The notes beneath the pieces were generated by a model, which saw only the letters and a list, made by a program, of their open reading frames with translations, was not told the origin of the DNA and did not search any database. This document shows positions 18,745 to 28,271 of a DNA stretch of 36,003 bases, piece by piece. Source of the stretch: Hyphomicrobiales bacterium (GTDB lineage Bacteria > Pseudomonadota > Alphaproteobacteria > Rhizobiales > Beijerinckiaceae); assembly GCA_947447895.1 (NCBI GenBank), contig CANFLM010000024.1, positions 1-36,003 of the forward strand. The letters are read 5' to 3'. Both the position numbers and the translations under genes were made by a program. Position 1 is the first letter of the stretch. The number at the start of each line of letters is the position of its first letter.

Positions 18745-19929
18745 ATGACGGCGCTGACCCCTACCCGTGACGAAGACATCATCGAGGCGATCAAACTGGC
18801 CCGCAGCGAGCGGTCCTCGATTGCGGTCGAAGGCCAGGGCACCAAACAGCTGATGGGACGGCCCATGCAGGCCAAGCGGGTGCTGTCGACCCGTGCGATG
18901 ACCGGAATCACGCTGTATGAACCGGCCGAACTGGTGCTGTCGGCCAAATCCGGCACGCCGGTGGCCGAGGTCGAAGCCACTCTGGCCGCACGCGGACAGA
19001 TGCTGCCGTTCGAGCCGATGGATTATCGCCCCCTGCTCGGCTCGTCGGGCGAACCGACCATCGGCGGACTGACGGCGACCAACCTCTCGGGTCCGCGCAG
19101 GATCATGTCGGGAGCCTGCCGCGACAGTCTGATCGGCACCCGCTTCGTCAACGGCCATGGCGTAGTTGTCAAATCCGGCGGACGGGTCATGAAAAATGTG
19201 ACGGGCCTCGATCTGGCCCGTGCCATGGCGGGATCGTGGGGCACGCTCGGCGTGCTGACGGAAGTCACCTTCAAATTACTGCCCCGCCCCGAAACCACGC
19301 TCTCGGTGGTGTTCCACGGGCTGGACGACCAGCAGGCCGTCGCCTTGATGGCAGCGGCTGTCGGCTCGCCTTTCGAGGTCAGCGGCGCCGCGCATCTGCC
19401 GGTCGGCATCGACCGGATTGCCATGACCTTGCTGCGGCTCGAAGGTTTTGCCGAATCACTCGCCTATCGGGCCGAACGCCTGCGGGTTCTGCTTGCCCCG
19501 TTCGGGCGGTGCGATGTGATTGACCAGGCGGCTTCGACCAGCCTGTGGGCACAAATCCGCGATGTCCGCTGGTTCTGCGAACCGCGCAGCGAAGCAATCT
19601 GGCGCATTTCCGTGCCACCCTCCAAAGCACCGGCTCTGTTGGCGCAGATTGCGGCGGGACGACGCATCCGCCATTTGCTCGATTGGGGCGGCGGACTGGT
19701 CTGGATTTCGACGGCGCCGACCGATCTGGCGGGTTCGGATCTCATCCGGCAGGCCGTAAGGCAGGCCAAGGGCCATGCCATGCTGGTGCGGGCGTCCGAG
19801 GGCGCGCGCGGTACCGACGGGACGTTCGAGCCTCTGGCTCCTGCCATGCTGATCCTGTCGACAGGGTTGAAGAGAAGTTTCGATCCGGACCATGTGCTCA
19901 ATCCGGGCCGGATGTATTCGGGGGTATAA
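18745..19929 (+). CDS. glcE: Glycolate oxidase subunit GlcE (FAD-binding)
   Basis: Second flavoprotein subunit of the glycolate dehydrogenase complex. 394 residues, the usual length for GlcE. It carries a shortened FAD-binding fold: IAVEGQGTKQLMGRP, LYEPAELVLSAKSGTPVAEVE, then LLGSSGEPTIGGLTATNLSGPRR and GRVMKNVTGLDLARAMAGSWGTLGVLTEVTFK. Unlike GlcD it lacks the HAGDGNLH metal site, as expected. It begins 52 bases after glcD and ends 4 bases before glcF, within one operon. Confidence 0.92.
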   Translation: MTALTPTRDEDIIEAIKLARSERSSIAVEGQGTKQLMGRPMQAKRVLSTRAMTGITLYEPAELVLSAKSGTPVAEVEATLAARGQMLPFEPMDYRPLLGSSGEPTIGGLTATNLSGPRRIMSGACRDSLIGTRFVNGHGVVVKSGGRVMKNVTGLDLARAMAGSWGTLGVLTEVTFKLLPRPETTLSVVFHGLDDQQAVALMAAAVGSPFEVSGAAHLPVGIDRIAMTLLRLEGFAESLAYRAERLRVLLAPFGRCDVIDQAASTSLWAQIRDVRWFCEPRSEAIWRISVPPSKAPALLAQIAAGRRIRHLLDWGGGLVWISTAPTDLAGSDLIRQAVRQAKGHAMLVRASEGARGTDGTFEPLAPAMLILSTGLKRSFDPDHVLNPGRMYSGV

Positions 19930-19933
19930 TCTG

Positions 19934-21298
19934 ATGCAAACATTGTTCACCCCTGAAGGGTTGCAAGACCCCGCCATGCAGGCCTCGGAGAAAATCCTGC
20001 GCTCCTGCGTTCATTGCGGCTTTTGCACCGCAACCTGCCCGACCTATCTGCTGCTGGGCGACGAGCTCGATTCGCCGCGCGGACGCATCTATCTAATCAA
20101 GGACATGTTCGAAAATGGCCGCCCTGCCACCAAGGAAGTGGTGCGCCATGTCGACCGCTGCCTGTCCTGTCTCTCTTGCATGAGCACCTGCCCTTCAGGC
20201 GTCAATTACATGCATCTGGTCGATCATGCCCGCGCCCATATTGAAAAGACCTATCAGCGCGACTGGAGCGACCGGCTGATGCGCGCCATGCTGGCGGCGA
20301 TTTTGCCCTATCCCGGCCGCTTGCGCTGGGCTTTGGCTCTGGCCGGTTTTGCCCGTCCCTTTGCCGGCCTGTTGCGGCCGATCCCCAAATTGGGGGCACG
20401 GCTGGCCGCCATGCTGGAACTGGCCCCGTGGCGACTGCCGCCGCGCAGCACGCTCGACCATCCGCAAACCATCCCCGCCGCCGCCACCCAGCGCGGGCGC
20501 GTCGCGCTGCTGAGCGGTTGCGCCCAACCGGTGCTCAATCCCGACATCAACGAGGCGACCGTGCGGTTGCTGACGCGGATGGGGCTGGAGATTGTATTGC
20601 CCGAGGGCGAGGGCTGTTGCGGTGCGCTGGTCCATCATATCGGCAAGGAAGACCAGGCCCATGCTGCCGCCAAGCGCAACATCGATGCCTGGTGCGCGGA
20701 AATCGACGGCAAGGGGCTGGATGCCATCGTCGTCACCGCGTCGGGCTGCGGCACCTCGATCAAGGATTACGGCTTCATGTTCCGCAATGATCCGGCCTAT
20801 GCGGACAAAGCGGCCAAAGTCTCGGCGCTGGCCAAGGATGTCACCGAAGTGGTCAGCCGCTTCGGCCTGCCCGAACCGGCCCGCAAACCCGATCTGGTGG
20901 TGGCCTATCATTCGGCCTGTTCGATGCAGCATGGCCAGCAGATCAAGGACGAGCCCAAGAAGTTGCTGAAAGCCGCCGGTTTCCAGATCCGCGATGTGCC
21001 CGAAGGCCATATCTGCTGCGGATCAGCCGGAACCTACAATATCCTGCAGCCCGAAATCGCCGGACAACTGCGCGCCCGCAAGGTCGGCAATATCATGAAA
21101 ATGACTCCCGAGGTGATTGCCACCGGCAATCTGGGCTGCATGACACAGATCGGCAAAGGCCTGCGCGAGGCCCAACAGACAGTGCCGATCCTCCATTCGG
21201 TAGAACTGCTGGATTGGGCCACAGGTGGCCCTATGCCGCCCGTTTTGGTCGAACGGGGATTTTCCGAGGCGCCAGCGCCCGCCATTGCTGCCGAATAA
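19934..21298 (+). CDS. glcF: Glycolate oxidase iron-sulfur subunit GlcF
   Basis: Electron-transfer subunit that passes electrons from GlcDE to the quinone pool. 454 residues. Two [4Fe-4S] ferredoxin motifs are complete: Cys25, 28, 31, 35 (CVHCGFCTATCP) and Cys76, 79, 82, 86 (CLSCLSCMSTCP). Two CCG domains follow: GCAQPVLNPD with GEGCCGALVHH, and YHSACSMQHGQ with GHICCGSAGTYN. The ATG at 19934 is 4 bases after the glcE stop; the frame extending to 19892 overlaps glcE and is rejected. The short C-terminal tail after WATGGPMPP is alanine-rich and unconserved. Confidence 0.94.
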   Translation: MQTLFTPEGLQDPAMQASEKILRSCVHCGFCTATCPTYLLLGDELDSPRGRIYLIKDMFENGRPATKEVVRHVDRCLSCLSCMSTCPSGVNYMHLVDHARAHIEKTYQRDWSDRLMRAMLAAILPYPGRLRWALALAGFARPFAGLLRPIPKLGARLAAMLELAPWRLPPRSTLDHPQTIPAAATQRGRVALLSGCAQPVLNPDINEATVRLLTRMGLEIVLPEGEGCCGALVHHIGKEDQAHAAAKRNIDAWCAEIDGKGLDAIVVTASGCGTSIKDYGFMFRNDPAYADKAAKVSALAKDVTEVVSRFGLPEPARKPDLVVAYHSACSMQHGQQIKDEPKKLLKAAGFQIRDVPEGHICCGSAGTYNILQPEIAGQLRARKVGNIMKMTPEVIATGNLGCMTQIGKGLREAQQTVPILHSVELLDWATGGPMPPVLVERGFSEAPAPAIAAE

Positions 21299-21408
21299 AT
21301 GCCGGGGGCTTGCGATGGACTATCACAAAACAGCCATAAGCCCCTTGTAGACGAGACGGGTGCCACCCCACATGATGGGTTCAAGCCTTTGATGATCGGA
21401 GATCGGAA

Positions 21409-22161
21409 ATGTCCCCTGAAGAACGCCAATTGATCAGCAGTCTGTTTGACCGCATCAACACCGCCGCCAGCGCACCACGCGATCCCGAGGCCGAAGCCCT
21501 GATCGCCGACGGTGTCAAACGTGCCCCCCATGCCGCCTATGTGATGGCGCAGGCGGTGATCGTGCAGGAAGAGGCGCTCAAAGCCGCATCCAACCGGCTC
21601 GAACAGCTCGAAGCGCGCATCAAGGAGCTTGAAAGCAAGCCCACCCAACCTGCACCCACCGGTTTTCTGGGCGGCCTTGGTGGCGGCCTGTTTGGCGGTG
21701 GCCGGACAGCCAGCGGCGTGCCGGCCGTTCCTGCCCCATCGGCGGCACCCGCGACCTCGACAGGCGCGGTCTGGAACCGTGGCGGCGCGGCCCAACCCCA
21801 GCAGCCATTCCAGCAGCAACCGATGGGCATGGCACCGCAGATGCAGCCCCAGCAAGCCGCCGGTTCGGGATTTTTGGGCAATGCCCTGGCCACCGCCGCC
21901 GGTGTGGCCGGTGGCGCCCTGCTGTTCCAGGGTTTGCAGTCAGCTTTCGGTAACCATAGCTCGTCAATTCTGGGCAACAGCACGCCGAGTGGTGCCGGTT
22001 TCTTCCATTCCGACACGACCACTGTCCCGATGCCGGTCGAGCGGGCCTCGTTCAGTGAACCTGCACCGCAACAGACTGGTTTCATTCAGGAAACATCCTA
22101 CGCAGCGCCGGATGACGGCGGCTCGTTCGGGGGTGGCGGCGACGATTCCGACTGGGCCTGA
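21409..22161 (+). CDS. DUF2076 domain-containing protein
   Basis: Function unknown. 250 residues with the family's plan: a helical, acidic N-terminal domain (about 1-75, starting SPEERQLISSLFDRI and including VKRAPHAAYVMAQAV and a Glu/Leu-rich coiled coil), a Gly-rich linker (GGLGGGLFGGG), a Pro/Gln-rich stretch (about 125-150), a short hydrophobic Gly/Ala segment (GNALATAAGVAGGALLFQG, about 160-180) and a tail ending GGGGDDSDWA. No signal peptide is visible; the hydrophobic segment may associate with membrane. The ATG at 21409 lies after a GGAGATCGGAA leader. It stands alone between glcF and groES; a link to the chaperonin is not implied. Confidence 0.85.
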   Translation: MSPEERQLISSLFDRINTAASAPRDPEAEALIADGVKRAPHAAYVMAQAVIVQEEALKAASNRLEQLEARIKELESKPTQPAPTGFLGGLGGGLFGGGRTASGVPAVPAPSAAPATSTGAVWNRGGAAQPQQPFQQQPMGMAPQMQPQQAAGSGFLGNALATAAGVAGGALLFQGLQSAFGNHSSSILGNSTPSGAGFFHSDTTTVPMPVERASFSEPAPQQTGFIQETSYAAPDDGGSFGGGGDDSDWA

Positions 22162-22204
22162 CCACCGCACACCATTTTTTTGCATTTTTGTTGGCCCGCG
22201 AGTC

Positions 22205-22236
22205 CTTGACACCGGCTGGGGCACTCCCTATCTGCC
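22205..22236 (+). promoter_or_regulatory. RpoH-like heat-shock promoter of groESL
   Basis: CTTGACA (22205-22211) followed at heat-shock spacing by CCTATCTG (22227-22234). This fits the alphaproteobacterial sigma-32 pattern (CTTG, then CYTATNT) well; the TTGACA core could also serve the housekeeping sigma factor. It lies just upstream of the CIRCE element and about 120 bases before the groES ATG. Confidence 0.6.
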
Positions 22237-22245
22237 ACATGCAGT

Positions 22246-22272
22246 TTGGCACTCACCAACTGTGAGTGCTAA
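22246..22272. promoter_or_regulatory. CIRCE element (HrcA operator)
   Basis: Inverted repeat TTGGCACTC-N9-GAGTGCTAA. It differs from the CIRCE consensus TTAGCACTC-N9-GAGTGCTAA at one base and keeps the exact 9-base spacer. It lies between the likely promoter and groES, where HrcA binding would repress transcription at normal temperature. Confidence 0.93.
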
Positions 22273-22354
22273 CACAACCATCTTTGCTCTAAACCACTAT
22301 TATCCAACCTGGACAGCGTGCCGTTGAGGCACTGTCATATGAGAGGTGAGATCC

Positions 22355-22645
22355 ATGAAGTTTCGTCCATTGCACGACCGTGTTGTCGTCCGTCGCCTTG
22401 AGTCCGATGAAAAGACCAAGGGCGGCATCATCATTCCAGATGCTGCCAAGGAAAAGCCTCAGGAAGGCGAAATCGTCGCTGTGGGCTCCGGCGCCCGTGA
22501 CGAAAGCGGCAAGCTCGTGCCGCTCGATGTGAAAAAAGGCGACAAGGTTCTGTTCGGCAAATGGTCCGGCACCGAAGTCAAGATTGATGGCCACGATCTG
22601 ATCATCATGAAAGAGTCGGACATCATGGGCATTATCGGCAAATAA
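22355..22645 (+). CDS. groES: Co-chaperonin GroES
   Basis: Heptameric lid of the GroEL folding chamber. 96 residues, full length. Conserved segments: [12 protein letters not shown], the mobile loop [42 protein letters not shown] and the terminal IMGIIG. The ATG at 22355 has AGGTGAG upstream; a start at 22346 would add three residues. Control by both CIRCE/HrcA and an RpoH-like promoter is indicated by the leader. groEL follows after 52 bases. Confidence 0.98.
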   Translation: MKFRPLHDRVVVRRLESDEKTKGGIIIPDAAKEKPQEGEIVAVGSGARDESGKLVPLDVKKGDKVLFGKWSGTEVKIDGHDLIIMKESDIMGIIGK

Positions 22646-22682
22646 CCGATACCCCGGCTGTTCTGCCCATTATCAATTTTAA

Positions 22683-24344
<1,662 letters not shown>

Positions 24345-24372
24345 GAAGTCCAGCCCCTCCGCTCCGAAACAG

Positions 24373-24401
24373 AAAAGCGCAGCTTCGGCTGCGCTTTTTT
24401 T
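24373..24401 (+). terminator. Intrinsic terminator of groESL
   Basis: Stem GCGCAGC/GCTGCGC around a TTCG tetraloop, flanked by AAAA and a run of seven Ts. It begins about 29 bases after the groEL stop. This is the clearest intrinsic terminator in the window. Confidence 0.92.
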
Positions 24402-24449
24402 ATGTGCCCCCGTCAAGTCCGCTCCGCATTGGCCGCTCCAGATGGCTGG

Positions 24450-24464
24450 CTAAATGATTTTTAA
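24450..24464. promoter_or_regulatory. Near-consensus CtrA half-site pair upstream of TSUP gene
   Basis: CTAA, 7 bases, TTAA (followed by CC). One mismatch to TTAA-N7-TTAA. It lies 51 bases before the ATG at 24516. The stretch is AT-rich and a chance match is quite possible. Confidence 0.2.
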
Positions 24465-24515
24465 CCTGTTTGCCGCTACACACGATTTCACGCCCCCTCC
24501 CACAAGGCCTGTCTG

Positions 24516-25457
24516 ATGGAGTTCTATCTGCCCATTGCCGAATTACCGGTCAATATCTGGCTCATTGTGGGAATGAGTGCGGTGGTCGGGTTTATTTCGG
24601 GCCTGTTCGGGGTCGGCGGCGGCTTTCTCATCACACCCCTGTTGATTTTTCTCGGCATCTCTCCCGCCGTGGCCGTCGCAAGCGTCTCGACCCAGATTGC
24701 CGCCTCGTCCCTCACCGCGCTGATCAGCTACTGGAAGCGGCGCGCGCTGGATATCAGGCTCGGCTTGCTGCTGCTGTCGGGCGGTTCGATCGGCACGGTG
24801 TGCGGGGTCATGGCCTTCAACGCCCTGCGCCGCATCGGCCAACTCGATCTGACCATTGGTGTCTCCTATGTCATCCTGCTGGGGGGCATCGGCCTGCTGA
24901 TGCTTTACGAGAGCCTCAAGGCCCTGCGCGCAAGACGCCGTGGCTTGGCCGCCAAGCGACCCCGTGGCGGCAATCATCCATGGTATTTCGGCTTGCCGTT
25001 CAGAATGCGTTTTCCGGCTTCCGGCCTCTATGTCAGCGTCATTCCTTTGCTGGCGATGGGCCTCATTGTCGGATTTTTCGGAGCCCTGCTGGGCATTGGC
25101 GGCGGGTTCATGATTGTGCCGGCGCTGATCTATCTGTTCCGTGTTCCCACAATGGTGGTGGTGGGAACCTCGATGTTCCAGATCCTGTTCAGCATGAGCG
25201 GGGCAACCATGCTGCATGCCACGACCAACCACTCCGTCGATTTCGTGCTGGCCCTGCTGTTGGTTGTCGGCGGTGTTTTCGGCGCCCAATTCGGCGCCCG
25301 CGCGGGCCGCCATCTCAAGGGCGAACAATTCCGGCTGTTGCTCGCCCTGATCGTCTTGGCGGTGGCCTTTCGCTTCCTTGGCGATCTGGCGCTGAAGCCA
25401 GAGGATGTGTTCTCGCTGTCGGCCTCGGTCACTCCGATTGCCGGAGCCGCGCAATGA
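24516..25457 (+). CDS. TSUP family (TauE/SafE) sulfite/sulfoacetate-type exporter
   Basis: Predicted inner-membrane anion transporter, 313 residues, the longest of the three TSUP proteins here. The duplicated family motif is very clear: FISGLFGVGGGFLITPLLIFLGI in the first half and GFFGALLGIGGGFMIVPALIYL in the second (each read as a broken pattern around the GGGF core). A basic cytoplasmic linker (ALRARRRGLAAKRPRGG) joins the halves. The stop overlaps the start of the next gene by 3 bases. In alphaproteobacteria this transporter is regularly paired with a TIGR02186 protein, as here, suggesting the two act together; the transported anion is unknown. Confidence 0.92.
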   Translation: MEFYLPIAELPVNIWLIVGMSAVVGFISGLFGVGGGFLITPLLIFLGISPAVAVASVSTQIAASSLTALISYWKRRALDIRLGLLLLSGGSIGTVCGVMAFNALRRIGQLDLTIGVSYVILLGGIGLLMLYESLKALRARRRGLAAKRPRGGNHPWYFGLPFRMRFPASGLYVSVIPLLAMGLIVGFFGALLGIGGGFMIVPALIYLFRVPTMVVVGTSMFQILFSMSGATMLHATTNHSVDFVLALLLVVGGVFGAQFGARAGRHLKGEQFRLLLALIVLAVAFRFLGDLALKPEDVFSLSASVTPIAGAAQ

Positions 25458-26209
25458 GACCGGTCCCTCTCATCATCCTCTTGCTGGCCGGCATGATGGC
25501 TTGCTCAAATCCAGTCCGCGCCGAAAGCCTGACCATTTCGCTGTCCTCCGGCCATGTGGCGATCACCTCGACCTATATCGGCACCGATCTGGTGGTGTTC
25601 GGGGTGATCGGGCGCGACCAGGCCTCGGCCACGCGATCCGAGCATTATGACATCGTGGTCTCGGCGCGCGGACCGCGCAGCCATATGGTGGTGCGCGAAA
25701 AGGCTGCGCTCGGGCCGTTCTGGGTCAACCGGCGCGAGCAGAAGTTCACCTTTGTTCCGGCCACCATGGCGGTGGCAACGAACCGCCCGCTGGACGAGAT
25801 CACCTCGCCCGAAATGCAAAGCCGCTACCAACTTGGCCTCGGCAGTGCGATCATCGCCCAAGACCTCCGCGACGAGCCTTTCGCCGAAGCCCTGATCCGT
25901 CTCAAACAGCGCGACAGACTGTATGAGACTTTGCCGCACAATGTCGAATTCATCACGCCGAATGTCTTCAAGGCGGTCATTCCGGTGCCTGCGCGCGCAC
26001 CGACCGGCCTCTATGATGTCGAAGTCGCGTTGATGTCCGACAGCGTAAGGCTTGCCTCGCAATCCACCCATTTCGAGGTGGTCAAAATCGGCTTCGAGCA
26101 GGACGTCGCCGACGCCGCCCGCCTGCATGGCTGGTTATACGGCTTTGCGGCTTTGCTGATGGCAGGCCTGTTCGGCTGGCTGGCCACAATCATTTTCCGT
26201 CGGGACTAG
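25454..26209 (+). CDS. TIGR02186 family protein (TSUP-associated, membrane-anchored periplasmic)
   Basis: Uncharacterised alphaproteobacterial family. 251 residues: an N-terminal signal peptide (about 1-23; PVRA then ESLTISLS), a beta-rich exported domain (TYIGTDLVVFGVI, YDIVVSARGP, VNRREQKFTFVPATMAVATN, VPARAPTGLYDVEVAL) and one C-terminal transmembrane helix (about 226-247) followed by FRRD. A cysteine at 17 is not in a good lipobox. The ATG (25454) overlaps the transporter stop (ATGA), so translation is coupled. The same frame is open far upstream inside the transporter gene; that part is a shadow. A periplasmic partner of the exporter is the likely role (inference from constant pairing). 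Confidence 0.88.
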   Translation: MRPVPLIILLLAGMMACSNPVRAESLTISLSSGHVAITSTYIGTDLVVFGVIGRDQASATRSEHYDIVVSARGPRSHMVVREKAALGPFWVNRREQKFTFVPATMAVATNRPLDEITSPEMQSRYQLGLGSAIIAQDLRDEPFAEALIRLKQRDRLYETLPHNVEFITPNVFKAVIPVPARAPTGLYDVEVALMSDSVRLASQSTHFEVVKIGFEQDVADAARLHGWLYGFAALLMAGLFGWLATIIFRRD

Positions 26210-26218
26210 AAAAGCACC

Positions 26219-26707
26219 ATGACCCAAACACCAGACACTTCCTTGCACGACGACCGCACCATTCCCGCCATGGCCCTCTGGCTCGGCATGGGCGGAGCCA
26301 TCCCCTTTGTCGGACTGTCCGGCATCATGCTGCTTCAATATAGCGGACTCATAGCGGATGCGGGCCTGCCCGACCGTTTGTTCTACCACCTGCTGATGAC
26401 CTATGCGGCACTGATCGCCTCGTTCCTCGGCGGCATCCGCTGGGGCCTCGCGCTGGTGCGGCCGAACAGCAACAGCCTCTTATGGGTCTCGGTCATTCCC
26501 AGCCTTCTGGCTTGGGCTGCCCTGGCCCTGCCGCGCCCCTACGACAATCTGGTGCTGGTCGGCCTGTTCCTGTGGCTGGTGATGATCGATGTGCGGCTGG
26601 TCTTGCGCGCGCTGGCGCCGCGCTGGTTCGGCACCTTGCGGATCGCCCTCACAGCCGTGGTGCTGACCAGCCTGCTGGTCAGCCTGCTCGTGTCGCTGAA
26701 CGGCTGA
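26219..26707 (+). CDS. DUF3429 domain-containing membrane protein
   Basis: Function unknown. 162 residues with about four to five hydrophobic helices after a charged N terminus. The family-typical segments are YAALIASFLGGIRWGLAL and the following SVIPSLLAWAALALP. It begins 9 bases after the TIGR02186 gene and is probably in the same transcript. Its end faces the methyltransferase gene with only 9 bases between stops. Confidence 0.87.
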   Translation: MTQTPDTSLHDDRTIPAMALWLGMGGAIPFVGLSGIMLLQYSGLIADAGLPDRLFYHLLMTYAALIASFLGGIRWGLALVRPNSNSLLWVSVIPSLLAWAALALPRPYDNLVLVGLFLWLVMIDVRLVLRALAPRWFGTLRIALTAVVLTSLLVSLLVSLNG

Positions 26708-26716
26708 GCCCCGCCC

Positions 26717-27646
26717 TCACGCCTTCTGCATCAGGCACAGCCAGCCCGGCACCGGCTGGCCCCTGTCCTGACGCACCGACACGGCGTCAAGGGTGAGAAC
26801 GGCAAAGCCGACCGTGTGCGCGCATGTCCGCAGATAGGCCTCCGGATGGGCCGCACGCAAATCCTCGCCGATCACCACGCGTTCCTGCGTGGTGGATTGG
26901 GTGGTGAAAGCCAGATATCCATGCCTCTCCAAGCCATGATGGCAAGCGGCAAAAACCGGCAGCAAATCACCGATATAGACAAACACATCGGCGGCCACCA
27001 CCAGATCGTAGGATGCGGCCGGTTCGGCCTGCAAGGCCCCCACCACATCCTGACAGGACAGACCGTCATACAATCCCTTGTGGCGCGCCTGCGCCACCAT
27101 TGCGGAGGACAGGTCACAGCCGACGATCACATCGGCTCGCGGGCGGATGGCGGCGGCCATCAGGCCGGTCCCGCAACCGGCATCGAAGACCCGCTTGAAC
27201 CGCGGCTGGCGGGCGAGCAACAGATCGGCCAGCATTTGCGGGGCACGGTACTGCAAGGTTTCGGTCAGATGCGCATCAAAGCGGTCGGCATATTCATCGA
27301 ACAAGGCCGCGATATAGCCGTGACCAAGCGCTTGTCCGGCGTCCCCAGCACCCAAACGGGCCAATCGCGGTTGTGCACCCAGCAGATCGGCCGGATGCAG
27401 GCCCAGACAGCGCTGCCAAGCGGCCAGGGCCTCATTCTCGCGCCGGCACAACAATTCCGCATCCCCCAAAGCCAGCCATGCCGGCGCCCAATCGGGCGCC
27501 AGTTCGAGCACCTGCCGGAACAGATCGGCCGCTGCTTCTCCGTCCCCTTCTTTCAGGAGTGCCTCGCCATAGGTAAACCGCCGATCCGCCAGGAGATTGC
27601 CGGAAGGGGGAACCGCAGAGAGATGAGGCAGAACGGGATCAGTCAT
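26717..27646 (-). CDS. TPR-containing class I SAM-dependent methyltransferase
   Basis: Predicted methyltransferase of the COG4976 type. 309 residues. The N-terminal third (about 20-90) contains two TPR-like helix pairs (YGEALLKEGDGEAAADLFRQ, then AWLALGDAELLCRRENEALAAW). The catalytic domain begins with RVFDAGCGTGLMAAAI (SAM motif I), then VIVGCDLSSAMVAQAR and SYDLVVAADVFVYIGDL. The order TPR then methyltransferase, with a linker rich in Gly/Leu, is conserved in alphaproteobacteria and plants. The methylated substrate is unknown. It is monocistronic and convergent with the DUF3429 gene. Confidence 0.85.
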   Translation of the reverse strand: MTDPVLPHLSAVPPSGNLLADRRFTYGEALLKEGDGEAAADLFRQVLELAPDWAPAWLALGDAELLCRRENEALAAWQRCLGLHPADLLGAQPRLARLGAGDAGQALGHGYIAALFDEYADRFDAHLTETLQYRAPQMLADLLLARQPRFKRVFDAGCGTGLMAAAIRPRADVIVGCDLSSAMVAQARHKGLYDGLSCQDVVGALQAEPAASYDLVVAADVFVYIGDLLPVFAACHHGLERHGYLAFTTQSTTQERVVIGEDLRAAHPEAYLRTCAHTVGFAVLTLDAVSVRQDRGQPVPGWLCLMQKA

Positions 27647-27806
27647 CGGCTGTTGACCTCGGGTGGGATGCAGGCACAGTGAGCGTTAGCGGGAAATGCC
27701 GCAGCGGACAATCACTGCCTGACCAAGATGGCCTGTCTGTTGCACCCGAAAACCAGTTGGACCAGTCATGCGTAACAAGACAGGTTCAAGAATTGCAGGA
27801 GACATC

Positions 27807-28127
27807 ATGACCTTGCGGATTATCTGTGGCATTTTATTCGTCCTGCTGTCGGGATCGATCATCTGGGCCTTCAAGGCGGCTCCCTTCTGGGAGAGTTTCG
27901 ACCTGATTTCGGCCAATCCGTGGGGAAAGGTCACGCTGATTGATCTTTATAGCGGCTTTGTCGCCTTTGCGATCGTCATCGGGCTGGTGGATGGGCCATG
28001 GATCGGCCTGATCGCCTTTTTATTGCTCTGCGTACTCGGTAACGTCGTCAGCCTCGCCTGGCTGGCCCTGCACGGCTTTATGATCCTGTGGGACCTCATC
28101 GACAAAAGCCTGGCCTCTGCCCCTTAA
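27807..28127 (+). CDS. Small membrane protein, DUF1475-like
   Basis: About 106 residues with three hydrophobic helices (about 2-20, 42-60 and 64-90). The pattern FWESFDLISANPWGKVTLIDLY (broken: W, NPW, TL-D-Y-GF) resembles DUF1475 proteins from memory; this was not searched. The ATG at 27807 has GGAG 6 bases upstream; an in-frame ATG at 27768 without a ribosome site is less likely. It is flanked by non-coding stretches on both sides and appears monocistronic. Function unknown. Confidence 0.7.
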   Translation: MTLRIICGILFVLLSGSIIWAFKAAPFWESFDLISANPWGKVTLIDLYSGFVAFAIVIGLVDGPWIGLIAFLLLCVLGNVVSLAWLALHGFMILWDLIDKSLASAP

Positions 28128-28271
28128 TCCGGCCCGAAAGGGCTATATTCGCCCAAAAACAGCATTTTTACGCTGTTGTTATCAGATTTATGACAGTCCC
28201 CTCTTGCGTTGCAATAAAAGTGAAAGAATGATGGGAAGGCGAAAGTCTACGAAACATCAGGGGGGTATGTA

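Noticed and set aside
21660..21720. Gly-rich stretch in the DUF2076 gene as a tandem repeat locus
   Set aside because: GGC-rich codons are irregular and the segment is a normal linker of this protein family.
24470..25453. Long open frame extending the TIGR02186 gene upstream through the TSUP gene
   Set aside because: The upstream part is Arg/His/Pro-rich shadow sequence; the signal peptide at 25454 marks the real start.
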